Positions 1 through 8,218 of a DNA stretch of 64,000 nt are shown piece after piece (the stretch's first letter is position 1; every line of letters begins with the position of its first letter). The stretch is taken from assembly GCA_902706205.1 (NCBI GenBank), contig CACSKA010000002.1, forward strand, positions 496,001 to 560,000, in the 5' to 3' direction. The notes below the pieces were generated by a model. The model was not told the DNA's origin, made no database searches, and was given only the letters and a program-made list of their open reading frames with translations. This stretch comes from Chryseobacterium sp. 18061. GTDB lineage: Bacteria > Pseudomonadota > Gammaproteobacteria > Enterobacterales > Enterobacteriaceae. A program made the position numbers and the translations under genes.

Positions 1-595
1 AATCATAGACACTGACCACTTCATAGCTGCCGTCCAGTCCAGGCACTTCAACATTCAGCTCCTGATTTTGCTGTGGACGCGCCGGGCTGGGGGAGTAGGT
101 AAAGTCGGCGATATTATCGGCCGTAATCGGTGTGGTAACGCCGTTCGAGTCCGTTGCGCTAATGGTCACGATACGGTTACCTGTACCGGCTGGCAACGCA
201 TTAACCACCGCTACCGGATTATTGCTGACACCGTTGTTGGCATAGGTCGGGAACGTCGGGATACTACCGCCAATATTCAGCGTGGTGCCAGCCGGATAAT
301 TGATCTCTCCTGAGCTGGCATCAATGTTATAGGCTACGCCAGTAGAGATAACCCGATCAAAGTCGTAATCTGGTAATGTCGAGAATGTGTAATTTGGATA
401 ATTATCCGCCCACAGCACATCAACAACAGCAGCGAGAGCAGCGGCAGGCATCAACCCAGTGACAAGTACCCCGGAGAGCAGAAGTTTTCGCCGTCCAGCG
501 CGTGATGCTTTTCCTCTATGTCCGGCAGTAAATTCTGCGACTGGGATAAATGCGGAGGCAACGTGGCTCCAGACAAGACGATAAATTCTGTTCAT
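1..595 (-). CDS. Autotransporter/adhesin N-terminal part (runs off left edge)
   Basis: An open frame of 198 codons starts with ATG at 593-595 and is still open at base 1. It begins MNRIYRLVWSHVASAFIPV and continues through an arginine/lysine-rich stretch (GKASRAGRRK) into a hydrophobic signal core ending near AALA (about residue 60). That is the layout of the extended signal peptide region (ESPR) found on large type V secreted proteins. The mature part seen (YPNYTFSTLPDYDFDR, later DNIADFTYSPSP) is Asn/Thr/Ser-rich with no recognisable passenger domain. A perfect 17-bp palindrome lies about 70 bp upstream. By family rule the protein would cross the inner membrane by Sec and insert its own C-terminal barrel, but that part is outside the window, so type Va versus Vc/Ve cannot be decided. 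Confidence 0.75.
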   Translation of the reverse strand, partial: MNRIYRLVWSHVASAFIPVAEFTAGHRGKASRAGRRKLLLSGVLVTGLMPAAALAAVVDVLWADNYPNYTFSTLPDYDFDRVISTGVAYNIDASSGEINYPAGTTLNIGGSIPTFPTYANNGVSNNPVAVVNALPAGTGNRIVTISATDSNGVTTPITADNIADFTYSPSPARPQQNQELNVEVPGLDGSYEVVSVYD

Positions 596-663
596 ACGCA
601 TTCCATTAAAAATCAAGCAGTTGAATAAAATAAGCACAAGGGCAAACAAAAAGGCAGGGCTGT

Positions 664-680
664 TACTTTTTGTAAAAGTA
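664..680. promoter_or_regulatory. 17-bp palindrome upstream of the adhesin gene
   Basis: TACTTTT-TGT-AAAAGTA is a perfect 7-bp inverted repeat with a 3-bp spacer. It lies 69 bp upstream of the adhesin start and about 200 bp upstream of the divergent diguanylate cyclase. The size and symmetry fit a dimeric repressor/activator site; the regulator is unknown. The rest of 596-877 shows no clear gene. Confidence 0.4.
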
Positions 681-877
681 GTACACGTCGTTTGAATCGG
701 CCTTCCTAAATGTGAAAAAATGAAGCAATTTGTTGCAGCGCAGTAAATCAACGAAGCGCAAACTCACCGCAGAGTCTGCTGCCGTTGCGTTCGTCGTTGA
801 GATGATTTTTAGGTGCCGAATTGAGCAGGTGGAAGGGATCCACTATTATCAAAGGTAGTCAAAACGGGAGTGATTTC

Positions 878-1978
878 ATGGATATCAAGCACAGCACCGG
901 AGAAGTGGCGATCGCCAGCGTGAAGGGTTACCTCTGGTTTTTGTGCCTGAACATTATTTTTGCCGCCTGGTTATTGGTGCGCATTCTGAGCGGCGATTCG
1001 GTGGCCTTCAACACCCAGCACTACATGCTACCGCTGTGGAGTATTATCGGCTTTTCCGTGATCAATTTATGTACCACTATCACCTTACGTGACGGTATCA
1101 ATGAAGGGCTGTATCAAAAATGTCTGCCGTTAATCGTGCTGACCTTTAGCGTGTTATGGTCGATCCTCTTTTTTAATATGCTGAATGATTTTAAGCAGCC
1201 GACGATCACGATAGTGATATTGGTGATCATTCTGCTGCCCGCCACCATTACGTTTTATATATCCGGTTTACTGCTGACTCTTTTTTGCATACCCATCATT
1301 ATTTCAATGGTTTACGGCGAAATAGTGTCGCCACTGGAATTCCCTCTGCTTCTGTGGGCTGGAACAGTCATTATTCTGGCAGTAGTACTGTCGGCTCGCT
1401 ATATTCTGCTGGAATCCTATTTGCGCACCCAGCGCAGCGAATACGAAAGAAATGTACTGATTAAAAAACTGCTCAGGCTCGCAAACTACGACACCCTGAC
1501 CGGCCTGTTTAACCGTCACAGCCTAACGGAATCCTTTGCCCGCAGCACTCGCCAACTGGAGCACGGTAAAAAATCGCTGTTCTTAATCGTACTGGATATC
1601 GATTTTTTCAAGCAGTACAACGATATGTATGGCCACGTTCAAGGGGATAAATGCCTGATCCAGGTGTCTCGCTGCATTGAGCAATCCCTGCGTAAAGCCA
1701 GCGACGCTGCGTTCCGCTTCGGCGGCGAGGAGTTTGTGGTACTGGCGGTGTGCGACCGATTGCCGAATGCGATAGATATCGCCAAGCGTATTCAACACGC
1801 GCTGGCCGACGCGCGCATTCCGCACAAAGGGTCAAGCGTTGCACCGCGCGTGACGATCAGCCAGGGTATCGCCCAGTGGCATCAGGGTATGCCGCTAGAG
1901 GGTCTGCTGGAAAGTGCCGATAAACAGCTTTATCAAGCCAAACGTGACGGGCGAAACCGGATCTGCTGGGAGCGTTAG
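878..1978 (+). CDS. Membrane-anchored diguanylate cyclase (GGDEF)
   Basis: The product is a 366-residue enzyme predicted to make c-di-GMP from two GTP. The ATG at 878 is chosen over the upstream TTG at 821 because GGGAG stands about 8 nt before it. The first ~190 residues hold five to six hydrophobic segments and act as an unnamed integral-membrane sensor. The C-terminal ~165 residues form a GGDEF domain starting at YDTLTGLFNRHS, with the active-site motif FRFGGEEF. The residues before it (KASDAAFRF) lack the Arg of the RxxD inhibitory site, so product inhibition through that site is unlikely. It is monocistronic, with a strong terminator 40 bp downstream. It does not match any named E. coli cyclase that I can identify with confidence. 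Confidence 0.85.
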   Translation: MDIKHSTGEVAIASVKGYLWFLCLNIIFAAWLLVRILSGDSVAFNTQHYMLPLWSIIGFSVINLCTTITLRDGINEGLYQKCLPLIVLTFSVLWSILFFNMLNDFKQPTITIVILVIILLPATITFYISGLLLTLFCIPIIISMVYGEIVSPLEFPLLLWAGTVIILAVVLSARYILLESYLRTQRSEYERNVLIKKLLRLANYDTLTGLFNRHSLTESFARSTRQLEHGKKSLFLIVLDIDFFKQYNDMYGHVQGDKCLIQVSRCIEQSLRKASDAAFRFGGEEFVVLAVCDRLPNAIDIAKRIQHALADARIPHKGSSVAPRVTISQGIAQWHQGMPLEGLLESADKQLYQAKRDGRNRICWER

Positions 1979-2016
1979 ACGCGGGGAATGAACCAGTAAT
2001 ATCAATTCATCACCAC

Positions 2017-2053
2017 AAAAAAGTTACTCCGGCGCGAACGGAGTGACTTTTTT
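2017..2053 (+). terminator. Intrinsic terminator after the GGDEF gene
   Basis: A 15-bp stem (A6-GTTACTCCG with CGGAGTGAC-T6, one G-T pair) encloses a GCGCGAA loop. It carries a T-run on one side and an A-run on the other, so it can terminate in both directions. It sits 38 bp after the cyclase stop. Confidence 0.8.
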
Positions 2054-2170
2054 GATACAGCAGCCTTATGCGTCACTGCCATCGCGCCCACCAGTTTGAG
2101 CAGAACGGGGAAGCCCATTAATACCGCTGAATAGCTATAGACCGAATCGTCAGTTGGCTTGGCGTTTATA

Positions 2171-2305
2171 CCCTCACCCTTGCCCTCTCCCTTTTAGGGA
2201 GAGGGGATCTATTGAGCCCCTCTCATCCCTTTTCCCCCTCACCCTCAGGAGTAGAGGTGTGTCTTTTCCCCCTCGCCCCTTTGGGGAGAGGGCCGGGGTG
2301 AGGGG
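2171..2305. repeat. GC-rich inverted repeat (CCCTCACCC/GGGTGAGGG type)
   Basis: The left arm CCCTCACCCTTGCCCTCTCC (2171-2190) is mirrored by GGGAGAGGGCCGGGGTGAGG (2284-2303). Partial copies of the same arms lie inside (GGGAGAGGGG at 2198-2207, CCCCTCACC at 2233-2241). This resembles the palindromic repeats scattered between genes in many proteobacteria. Reading frames here are repeat artefacts. The flanks (2054-2170 and 2306-2353) hold no convincing gene. Confidence 0.6.
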
Positions 2306-2353
2306 AAATATTTACCGCAGGGACCGAACCGCTGCCTGTTTATGGCGTTGAGT

Positions 2354-2695
2354 CTGTCGAATAAACCGTCTGTTTATCAGACTCCTTTCGCACTCTCAAA
2401 AGACGAAAGCGACGATGTCCTGCGGAGCCGTGAACATGCTTCCGTGGCTAAATGTAACTGCCAGTCGATGCTGAAAGTAGAGCTGCAAGCGCAAACGCGG
2501 CTTGCCCAACAGGCGTTCCACGATGCGGCATTTATGCTACGCGTGTCGCATCAGAAACAGGTCGCTGCCATTCCGCCCGACCGGGAGCCTGCGACAACGA
2601 TAAATACGTGACGCTGCAGTTCCTGCGCTATTCGCAAAATGCGACGCTGGATATGTATAAGGAAGTGAATACCGGTATCAACCTGCCCGCCGTGC
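2354..2695 (+). pseudogene. Degenerate class I fumarase (FumA/FumB-like) relic
   Basis: Two pieces in different frames match the start of iron-sulfur class I fumarases. The first reads LSNKPSVYQTPF and later LAQQAFHDAAFMLR and SHQKQVAAI. The second reads NDKYVTLQFLR followed directly by RYSQNATLDMYKEVNTG and NLPA. In intact fumarase about 60 residues separate those two parts of the second piece, and about 400 residues follow. So the relic shows a lost start codon (CTG where ATG is expected), a frameshift near 2565-2590, an internal deletion with its junction in the LR dipeptide near 2625, and loss of the rest. Family recognition is from remembered fumarase sequence. No function is expected. 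Confidence 0.75.
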
Positions 2696-2824
2696 CATCG
2701 TTGCCGGCACCTCTTAAACTCTCTTTTTTTATGCATAAAAGTGCGTCAAAATCGCGTGCTATCTGGCGGATTTTGTGCACAAAAGTACATGATCGTAATC
2801 ATTTATTTTTATATCAAACACAAC

Positions 2825-2852
2825 TTTGCATTAAGGAAGGCTTGACTATACT
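2825..2852 (+). promoter_or_regulatory. Possible sigma-70 promoter of atsA
   Basis: TTTGCA (2825-2830), a 16-bp spacer and TATACT (2847-2852) place a start near 2859, about 25 nt before the ATG. A short hairpin (GGGAC 2857-2861 with GTCCC 2875-2879) would then form in the leader, next to the GGAG ribosome site. The region 2696-2824 is AT-rich with no gene. Confidence 0.4.
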
Positions 2853-2884
2853 GAAGGGGACCTTAACGAACGGAGTCCCTTTCC

Positions 2885-4462
2885 ATGTTTAAACATGTCC
2901 CTTTTAAGAGGACGATGCTGGCCAGCATGCTGACGCTGGCTTCTGGCGCTGTAACGTCTGCTTACGCAGCGCCTGCGACAGCCTCTCCAAAACAAGATTC
3001 TGCTAAACCAAACATTGTTGTCATCTTCGGTGACGATATCGGTTACTGGAACCTGAGTACCTACAACCAGGGTACGATGGGTTATGACACCCCGAACATC
3101 GACAGCATTGCTGCTCAGGGTGCAAAATTCACTTCTTACTACGCTGAACAAAGTTCCACCGCGGGTCGTTCTGCGTTCATTACCGGCCAGATGCCATTCC
3201 GTACCGGGATGAGTAAAGTGGGTATGCCAGGTGCGCCACAAGGTCTGCAAAAAGAAGACCCGACCATTGCTAACGTCCTGAAACAGCTGGGCTATGCAAC
3301 CGGTCAGTTTGGTAAAAACCACCTCGGCGACCGCGATGAGTTCCTGCCAACCGCGCACGGTTTCGATGAGTTCCTCGGTAACCTGTACCACCTGAACGCA
3401 GAAGAAGAGCCAGAGAACCCGGATTATCCGAAAGACCCGGCCTTCCGTAAGCAGTTTGGTCCGCGTGGCGTTATTAAGAGCTCCGCAGATGGCAAAATTG
3501 AAGATACCGGTCCACTGAACATTAAGCGTATGGGCACCGTTGACGAAGAAACGTTAGCGGCGAACAACGACTTCATGGAACGTCAGGTTAAGGCTAACAA
3601 GCCGTTCTTTACCTGGTTCAACACCACCCGTATGCACAACAAAACTCACCTGAAAGATGCCAGCATTGGTAAAACAGGCCTGGGTACGTATGCCGACGGT
3701 ATGGTTGAACACGATAAGATGGTCGGCGACGTGCTGAAGAAGATTAAAGATCTCGGCATCGAAGATAACACCATCGTTATCTACACCACCGACAACGGCC
3801 CAATGACGGCAACCTGGCCAGATGCGGGCGAAACCCCGTTCCGTGGTGAGAAAAACACCGGCTGGGAAGGCGGCTTCCGCGTTCCTGCGATGGTTAGATG
3901 GCCGGGCCACATCAAGCCAGGTACCATCGTAAAAGACATGTTTGCAAGCTACGACTGGTTCCCAACGCTGGTAGCCGCAGCAGGCGATCCGAACATCAAA
4001 GATCAGCTGTTGAAGGGTTACAAAACCCCATCCATCACTTACAAAGTGCATCTGGACGGTTATAACCAGCTCGACTTCCTGCAGGGCAAAGGCGAAGATC
4101 AGCGTAAAGAGTTCTTCTACTGGAGTGATGACGGTGATCTGCTGGCGATGCGTTACGGTCGCTGGAAAGCACACTTCATGATCCAGGAACACGAAGGTCT
4201 GGATCTGTGGCGTTATCCGTTCACCAAACTGCGTGCTCCACTGCTGTTCGATCTGGAAGTGGATCCACTGGAGAAAGGTGACAAAGGTATGGGCTACCAG
4301 AGCTGGTTCTACGACCGCATGTTCCTGATGGGCGGTGCGCAGAAATACGCGAAAGAAATGCTGGCAACCTTTAAAGAGTTCCCACCACGCCAGAAGCCAG
4401 GCTCATTCACCATCTCTGATGCATCAGCGATGTTGGAGCAAGGCTCTAATATCAACAAATAA
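2885..4462 (+). CDS. atsA: Periplasmic arylsulfatase, serine type
   Basis: This 525-residue secreted sulfatase hydrolyses aryl sulfate esters. Residues 1-29 form a signal peptide (hydrophobic core, cut after AYA). FGDD at residues 48-51 supplies metal-binding Asp residues. The maturation motif S91-T-A-G-R95 carries serine, not cysteine, at the catalytic position; in the Klebsiella enzyme this serine is oxidised to formylglycine by AtsB. YTTDNGP further on is a second conserved metal-site motif. The length fits the family. It is followed by a hairpin terminator/attenuator and then atsB, so the enzyme can be made in excess over its maturase. The Ser-type motif explains why a dedicated radical-SAM maturase sits next door. 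Confidence is high for family and high for the symbol. Confidence 0.95.
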   Translation: MFKHVPFKRTMLASMLTLASGAVTSAYAAPATASPKQDSAKPNIVVIFGDDIGYWNLSTYNQGTMGYDTPNIDSIAAQGAKFTSYYAEQSSTAGRSAFITGQMPFRTGMSKVGMPGAPQGLQKEDPTIANVLKQLGYATGQFGKNHLGDRDEFLPTAHGFDEFLGNLYHLNAEEEPENPDYPKDPAFRKQFGPRGVIKSSADGKIEDTGPLNIKRMGTVDEETLAANNDFMERQVKANKPFFTWFNTTRMHNKTHLKDASIGKTGLGTYADGMVEHDKMVGDVLKKIKDLGIEDNTIVIYTTDNGPMTATWPDAGETPFRGEKNTGWEGGFRVPAMVRWPGHIKPGTIVKDMFASYDWFPTLVAAAGDPNIKDQLLKGYKTPSITYKVHLDGYNQLDFLQGKGEDQRKEFFYWSDDGDLLAMRYGRWKAHFMIQEHEGLDLWRYPFTKLRAPLLFDLEVDPLEKGDKGMGYQSWFYDRMFLMGGAQKYAKEMLATFKEFPPRQKPGSFTISDASAMLEQGSNINK

Positions 4463-4494
4463 AGTTGATATACTGAGGCATTGAACCTCATGCT

Positions 4495-4530
4495 CAGAGC
4501 GGGTTGCGATTGCAATCCGCTCTGCATTTT
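4495..4530 (+). terminator. Attenuating hairpin between atsA and atsB
   Basis: A 13-bp stem (CAGAGCGGGTTGC with GCAATCCGCTCTG, one G-T pair) and a GATT tetraloop are followed by CATTTT. The weak T-run suggests partial read-through. This would lower atsB and downstream expression relative to atsA, and also protect the atsA 3' end. Confidence 0.7.
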
Positions 4531-4581
4531 GAACTACGCTAATTGTGCGCTTTGTCGGTTATTACACCTTAGGGGTTTGCT

Positions 4582-5877
4582 ATGAAGTACAGCACCACAC
4601 TACCTGTAAAAGCATTACCGTCTGCGGAAAAATATGACGGCAAAGGTCCAGAGTACAAGCGCCGCTTCCACGTAATGGCCAAACCCTCCGGCTCCACCTG
4701 CAACCTCGACTGCACCTACTGTTTCTACCTGTCTAAAGAACAATTACTCCATCAGGACAGACACACCGGGATGAGCGATGAAGTGCTGGAAAAATTCATT
4801 CGTCAGTACATCGACGGACAGGATGGCGAGCAGGTTGTCTTCTCCTGGCAGGGCGGCGAACCGACCCTGATGGGACTCGAATTTTTCGAAAAAGTGGTCG
4901 CATTCCAGAAGCAGTACAAAAAACCGGGCCAGCAGATTGAAAACGATTTGCAGACCAACGGCGTACTGATCAACGACAAATGGGCTGCGTTCCTCAAAGA
5001 ACATAAGTTTCTGGTGGGCATCTCGATTGATGGCCCACGAGAATTGCACGACCGTTATCGCGTCACGCGCAGCGGCAAACCGACCTTCGATAAAGTGATG
5101 GAAGGCGTGGATGCGCTCAAGCGCCACGGCGTCCCGTTCAACGCGCTGGTAACCGTCAACCGCACCAACGCCCGCTTCCCGCTGGAAGTGTATCGCTTCA
5201 TGACCCGCGAACTGGGCGCGACCTACGTGCAGTTCAACCCGTGCGTCGAACCTGTCGATTTCAAAAGTACCGCGCCACAATTCTGGCAAGACGATTCAAT
5301 TCCGATTACCGGCAGCCGTCGCGCGCGCCCGGGTGATTTAGACTCCATCGTCACCGACTGGTCGGTTGATCCCGAAGACTGGGGCACCTTCCTGATTGCG
5401 GTGTTCGAAGAGTGGGTCAACAACGATTTAGGCCGCGTGCAGGTGAACCTGTTTGAAACCGCCGTGGCGCAGACCATGGGGATGCCGGCGCAGATTTGCA
5501 CCGCCTCCGAGTTCTGCGGCAAGGGCCTCGCTATTGAAAAAAATGGCGACATTTTCTCCTGCGACCACTACGTCTACCCGGAATATCAGATTGGCAATAT
5601 CGAGAACAGCGAACTGTCGCACCTCGCTTTCTCCGAACGCCAGCAGGCTTTCGGCATGGGTAAAAAAGATACTCTGCCGGAATACTGTAAAACATGTCCT
5701 TACCTCAAACTGTGCTGGGGCGAATGTCCGAAAAACCGTCTGGTGCGGACTCCCGACGGCGAACTGGGCCTGAACTACCTTTGCCCTGGCATCAAGGCAT
5801 TCTTTAACTATGCTGAGCCGATTCTGGTTGGGATCGCCACGCTACTGAAACGTGATTTTGCAGGAGTGAAAAAATGA
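4582..5877 (+). CDS. atsB: Anaerobic sulfatase-maturating radical SAM enzyme
   Basis: This 431-residue cytoplasmic enzyme oxidises the active-site serine of AtsA to formylglycine before export. The radical-SAM cluster motif C40-x3-C44-x2-C47 (STCNLDCTYCFY) is intact. The C-terminal part has the Cys-rich SPASM pattern binding two auxiliary Fe-S clusters: ICTASEFCG, IFSCDHY, YCKTCPYLKLCWGECP and YLCPG. The ATG at 4582 follows GGGG at short distance. Its last codons overlap the moxR-like gene by 4 bp (ATGA at 5874-5877), so the maturase is translationally coupled to the MoxR/VWA module. This is the family known as AtsB in Klebsiella and anSME elsewhere. Confidence 0.95.
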   Translation: MKYSTTLPVKALPSAEKYDGKGPEYKRRFHVMAKPSGSTCNLDCTYCFYLSKEQLLHQDRHTGMSDEVLEKFIRQYIDGQDGEQVVFSWQGGEPTLMGLEFFEKVVAFQKQYKKPGQQIENDLQTNGVLINDKWAAFLKEHKFLVGISIDGPRELHDRYRVTRSGKPTFDKVMEGVDALKRHGVPFNALVTVNRTNARFPLEVYRFMTRELGATYVQFNPCVEPVDFKSTAPQFWQDDSIPITGSRRARPGDLDSIVTDWSVDPEDWGTFLIAVFEEWVNNDLGRVQVNLFETAVAQTMGMPAQICTASEFCGKGLAIEKNGDIFSCDHYVYPEYQIGNIENSELSHLAFSERQQAFGMGKKDTLPEYCKTCPYLKLCWGECPKNRLVRTPDGELGLNYLCPGIKAFFNYAEPILVGIATLLKRDFAGVKK

Positions 5878-6872
5878 ATAGCAGGGAAAAACTGCTTCAG
5901 TTAGAACAACGCATGAACACCCAGGTACTGGGTCAGGAAGAGCTGGTACGCATGCTGATTATCGCCCTGCTCTGCGATGGGCACGTGCTGCTCGAAGGCC
6001 TGCCAGGCCTGGCGAAGACCCGCGCGGTACGCGAACTGGCCCGTCACGTTGAAGGCGAGTTCCGCCGTATTCAGTTCACGCCTGACTTGCTGCCATCAGA
6101 CATCACCGGTAGCGAAATTTATCAGCAGAACGCCACCCGCGAAGAGGACCAGTTCCGCTTTCGTCCAGGGCCGGTGTTCGGCAACGTTATTCTCGCCGAT
6201 GAAATCAACCGTGCGTCTGCCCGTGTTCAGTCGGCGCTGCTCGAAGCGATGGAAGAACGCCACGTAACGGTTGCCGGGAAAACCTGGCCGCTGCCGGGCG
6301 TCTTCATGGTGCTCGCCACGCAGAACCCGGTGGATCAGGAAGGGACCTGGCCGCTTCCGGAAGCACAGCTCGACCGCTTCCTGATGAAAGTTCTCGTCGA
6401 TTACCCGTCGAAAGAGAACGAGCAGAAAGTCATGCAGATGGTGCGCGCCGAACAGCAGGCCAAATATCAGGCCCTGGCGAAGAGCGAAACCGCACAGCCA
6501 GAAGAGAGTTTGACCCTTTCGCAGCAGGAAATTGCCGCCAGCTGGCAGGAGATTTCCGCCGTGTACGTGGCGCCTGCGATTGAGGAATACATCGTCAACC
6601 TGATTGAAGCAACCCGTTATCCGCAGAACGTCAGCGACACGCTGGCAAGTTACATCCACATCGGCGTCAGCCCGCGTGGTTCTCTGGCGCTTGACCGCTG
6701 TGCTCGCGCGCAGGCGTGGCTCGAAGGCCGCGATGCGGTACTGCCGGAAGACGTGCGCCGCATCGCACCGTCGGTTATCCGTCACCGCCTGATGCTAAGC
6801 TACCAGGCCAGCGCCGATAACTGCACCGCTGATGACGTGGTGAAAATGTTGCTCGACGCCGTGGTGGCGTAA
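5874..6872 (+). CDS. MoxR-family AAA+ ATPase
   Basis: This 332-residue AAA+ ATPase has the Walker A region LLEGLPGLAKT near residues 38-48, Walker B ILADEINRA near residues 104-112 and a sensor motif ATQNP. MoxR proteins act as cytoplasmic chaperones that help assemble or metallate partner complexes, working with von Willebrand factor A proteins. The gene starts inside the atsB stop (ATGA) and its TAA overlaps the next ATG by one base (TAATG). The coupling to atsB suggests a role in sulfatase maturation, or in the use of sulfate esters; that is inference, the family assignment is not. Confidence 0.9.
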   Translation: MNSREKLLQLEQRMNTQVLGQEELVRMLIIALLCDGHVLLEGLPGLAKTRAVRELARHVEGEFRRIQFTPDLLPSDITGSEIYQQNATREEDQFRFRPGPVFGNVILADEINRASARVQSALLEAMEERHVTVAGKTWPLPGVFMVLATQNPVDQEGTWPLPEAQLDRFLMKVLVDYPSKENEQKVMQMVRAEQQAKYQALAKSETAQPEESLTLSQQEIAASWQEISAVYVAPAIEEYIVNLIEATRYPQNVSDTLASYIHIGVSPRGSLALDRCARAQAWLEGRDAVLPEDVRRIAPSVIRHRLMLSYQASADNCTADDVVKMLLDAVVA

Positions 6873-7777
6873 TGGACAGCCGCCTCAGTGTCGACCGTGA
6901 GACGCTGCTTGCGCTGGTCAACGACGCGCGTCTGATTGCCAACCCGCCAGGGCAAATTCCCCCGGGCGCGCTGGCAGGTGAACGCACCTCAAAACAGCAG
7001 GGGCGCGGGCTGAATTTTGACAGTCTTCGCCGCTATCAGCCAGGCGACGACGTACGTCTGATTGACTGGCAGGCAACGGCCCGCCTTCGTCAGCCGTGGA
7101 TCAGACTGTACAACGAAGAGCGTGAGCGCCCGGTGTTTCTGCTGGTCGATCAGCGCCTCGATATGTTCTTCGCCACGCGAGGACAGACCAAATCCGTCGC
7201 CGCGGCAAAAACTGCGGCACTGCTCGCCTGGCGCAGCTGGCACGACGGCGACCGGGTCGGTAGCCTGGTATTTAACGATACCGACATGGCGCTGCAAAAA
7301 TGTCGTCCTCCGCGTACCAGTCTGAATCCAATCCTCGATACGTTGCAGCACTACAACCAGCTGCTGCCGGAGCAGTATCCGACTGAACCCGTCGCCACCG
7401 TTACGCTGTCCGATGCCCTTCTGCGTGCCAGCGGAGCTATCCCCAACGGCGCATGGGTGGCGGTGCTCAGCGATTTCCACGATCTGGACCACAACTGCGA
7501 CGCCCTGCTTGCCGGGCTGCGCCGTCGCTGCGAAGTCAGCGCCTTTGTGGTACTGGATGATTTGCACAAGCGTCTGCCCTCTTCCGGCGCGCTGGCAGCC
7601 ACCTGGCAAGGTCACGAGGCGGCGTTTACGCTCACCCCCGGGTTAAAGGCTGACATTGAGCAAAGCACCACGACTCGTCTTGCCCGCCAGCAAAGCCGCC
7701 TGACACGGCTCGGCATTCGCGTGAATCATCTGGTGGTCACTCAGGATCTGATTAAGCAGTTACAAAAAGGTATCTGA
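6872..7777 (+). CDS. DUF58 domain protein (MoxR-associated)
   Basis: This 301-residue protein has the DUF58 signature FDSLRRYQPGDDVRLIDW followed by ATARLRQPWIRLYNEER around residues 49-89. It then has a VWA-like fold start (VFLLVDQRLDMFF). DUF58 proteins nearly always follow a moxR gene and are thought to be adaptors for the ATPase. There is no signal peptide, so it is probably cytoplasmic. It is coupled to moxR by a 1-bp overlap and its stop directly abuts the next ATG. Confidence 0.85.
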   Translation: MDSRLSVDRETLLALVNDARLIANPPGQIPPGALAGERTSKQQGRGLNFDSLRRYQPGDDVRLIDWQATARLRQPWIRLYNEERERPVFLLVDQRLDMFFATRGQTKSVAAAKTAALLAWRSWHDGDRVGSLVFNDTDMALQKCRPPRTSLNPILDTLQHYNQLLPEQYPTEPVATVTLSDALLRASGAIPNGAWVAVLSDFHDLDHNCDALLAGLRRRCEVSAFVVLDDLHKRLPSSGALAATWQGHEAAFTLTPGLKADIEQSTTTRLARQQSRLTRLGIRVNHLVVTQDLIKQLQKGI

Positions 7778-8218
7778 ATGCTCGAGAAAGGATTTACCGT
7801 GCCCGCGCTTTCGCAGCCGGTGCTACCTCCCTCTCCTTCCTGGTTCCCTCTACCGCCGGGCTGGCTGGTCCTGGGTGCCCTGCTGCTCGCGGTTCTCATC
7901 GTTTATCTGTTTTTCTACTGTGCCCGCTACCGCCGCAATCGCTGGCGTCGCGACGCGTTGTCCGTTTTGCCTGCATCACACAGCGTCGACAGCTGGCTGA
8001 ATTTGATTAAACAGGTGCTGCTGGTTCACCAGCCGCGCGCGACGGTCAGTAACTGGCTGACCGCAGAAGCGTTGTTACAGCAGGTTCCCCTTGAAAACGG
8101 ATTGCGCCAGCAAATGTGTGCCAAATATTGCCAAAGAGATAACCGGCTTGCGGACGATGATGAATCACGGTTGCGCCAACAATTGGCACAATGGCTGAAG
8201 GAGCTGCCTGATGTCTGA
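7778..8218 (+). CDS. DUF4381 single-pass membrane protein
   Basis: This small 146-residue protein has a proline-rich N-terminus (SQPVLPPSPSWFPLPPGW), one transmembrane helix (about residues 29-50) and a basic cytoplasmic tail with CARYRRNRWRRD. This matches DUF4381, which lies between DUF58 and VWA genes in MoxR operons. Its start abuts the DUF58 stop and its end overlaps the next gene by 8 bp. It probably anchors or links the MoxR/VWA complex; no catalytic residues are visible. Confidence 0.8.
   Translation: MLEKGFTVPALSQPVLPPSPSWFPLPPGWLVLGALLLAVLIVYLFFYCARYRRNRWRRDALSVLPASHSVDSWLNLIKQVLLVHQPRATVSNWLTAEALLQQVPLENGLRQQMCAKYCQRDNRLADDDESRLRQQLAQWLKELPDV

Noticed and set aside
2020..2160. Short hydrophobic minus-strand stretch (SAVLMGFPVLLKLVGAMAV) near the GGDEF terminator
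   Set aside because: It could be the tail of a lost membrane transporter, but it is only about 25 residues, overlaps the terminator, and matches nothing I can name.
2154..2351. 65-codon frame across the GC-rich inverted repeat
   Set aside because: The peptide (PHPCPLPFRERG, PPRPFGERAGVRG) is the well-known translation artefact of this repeat type.
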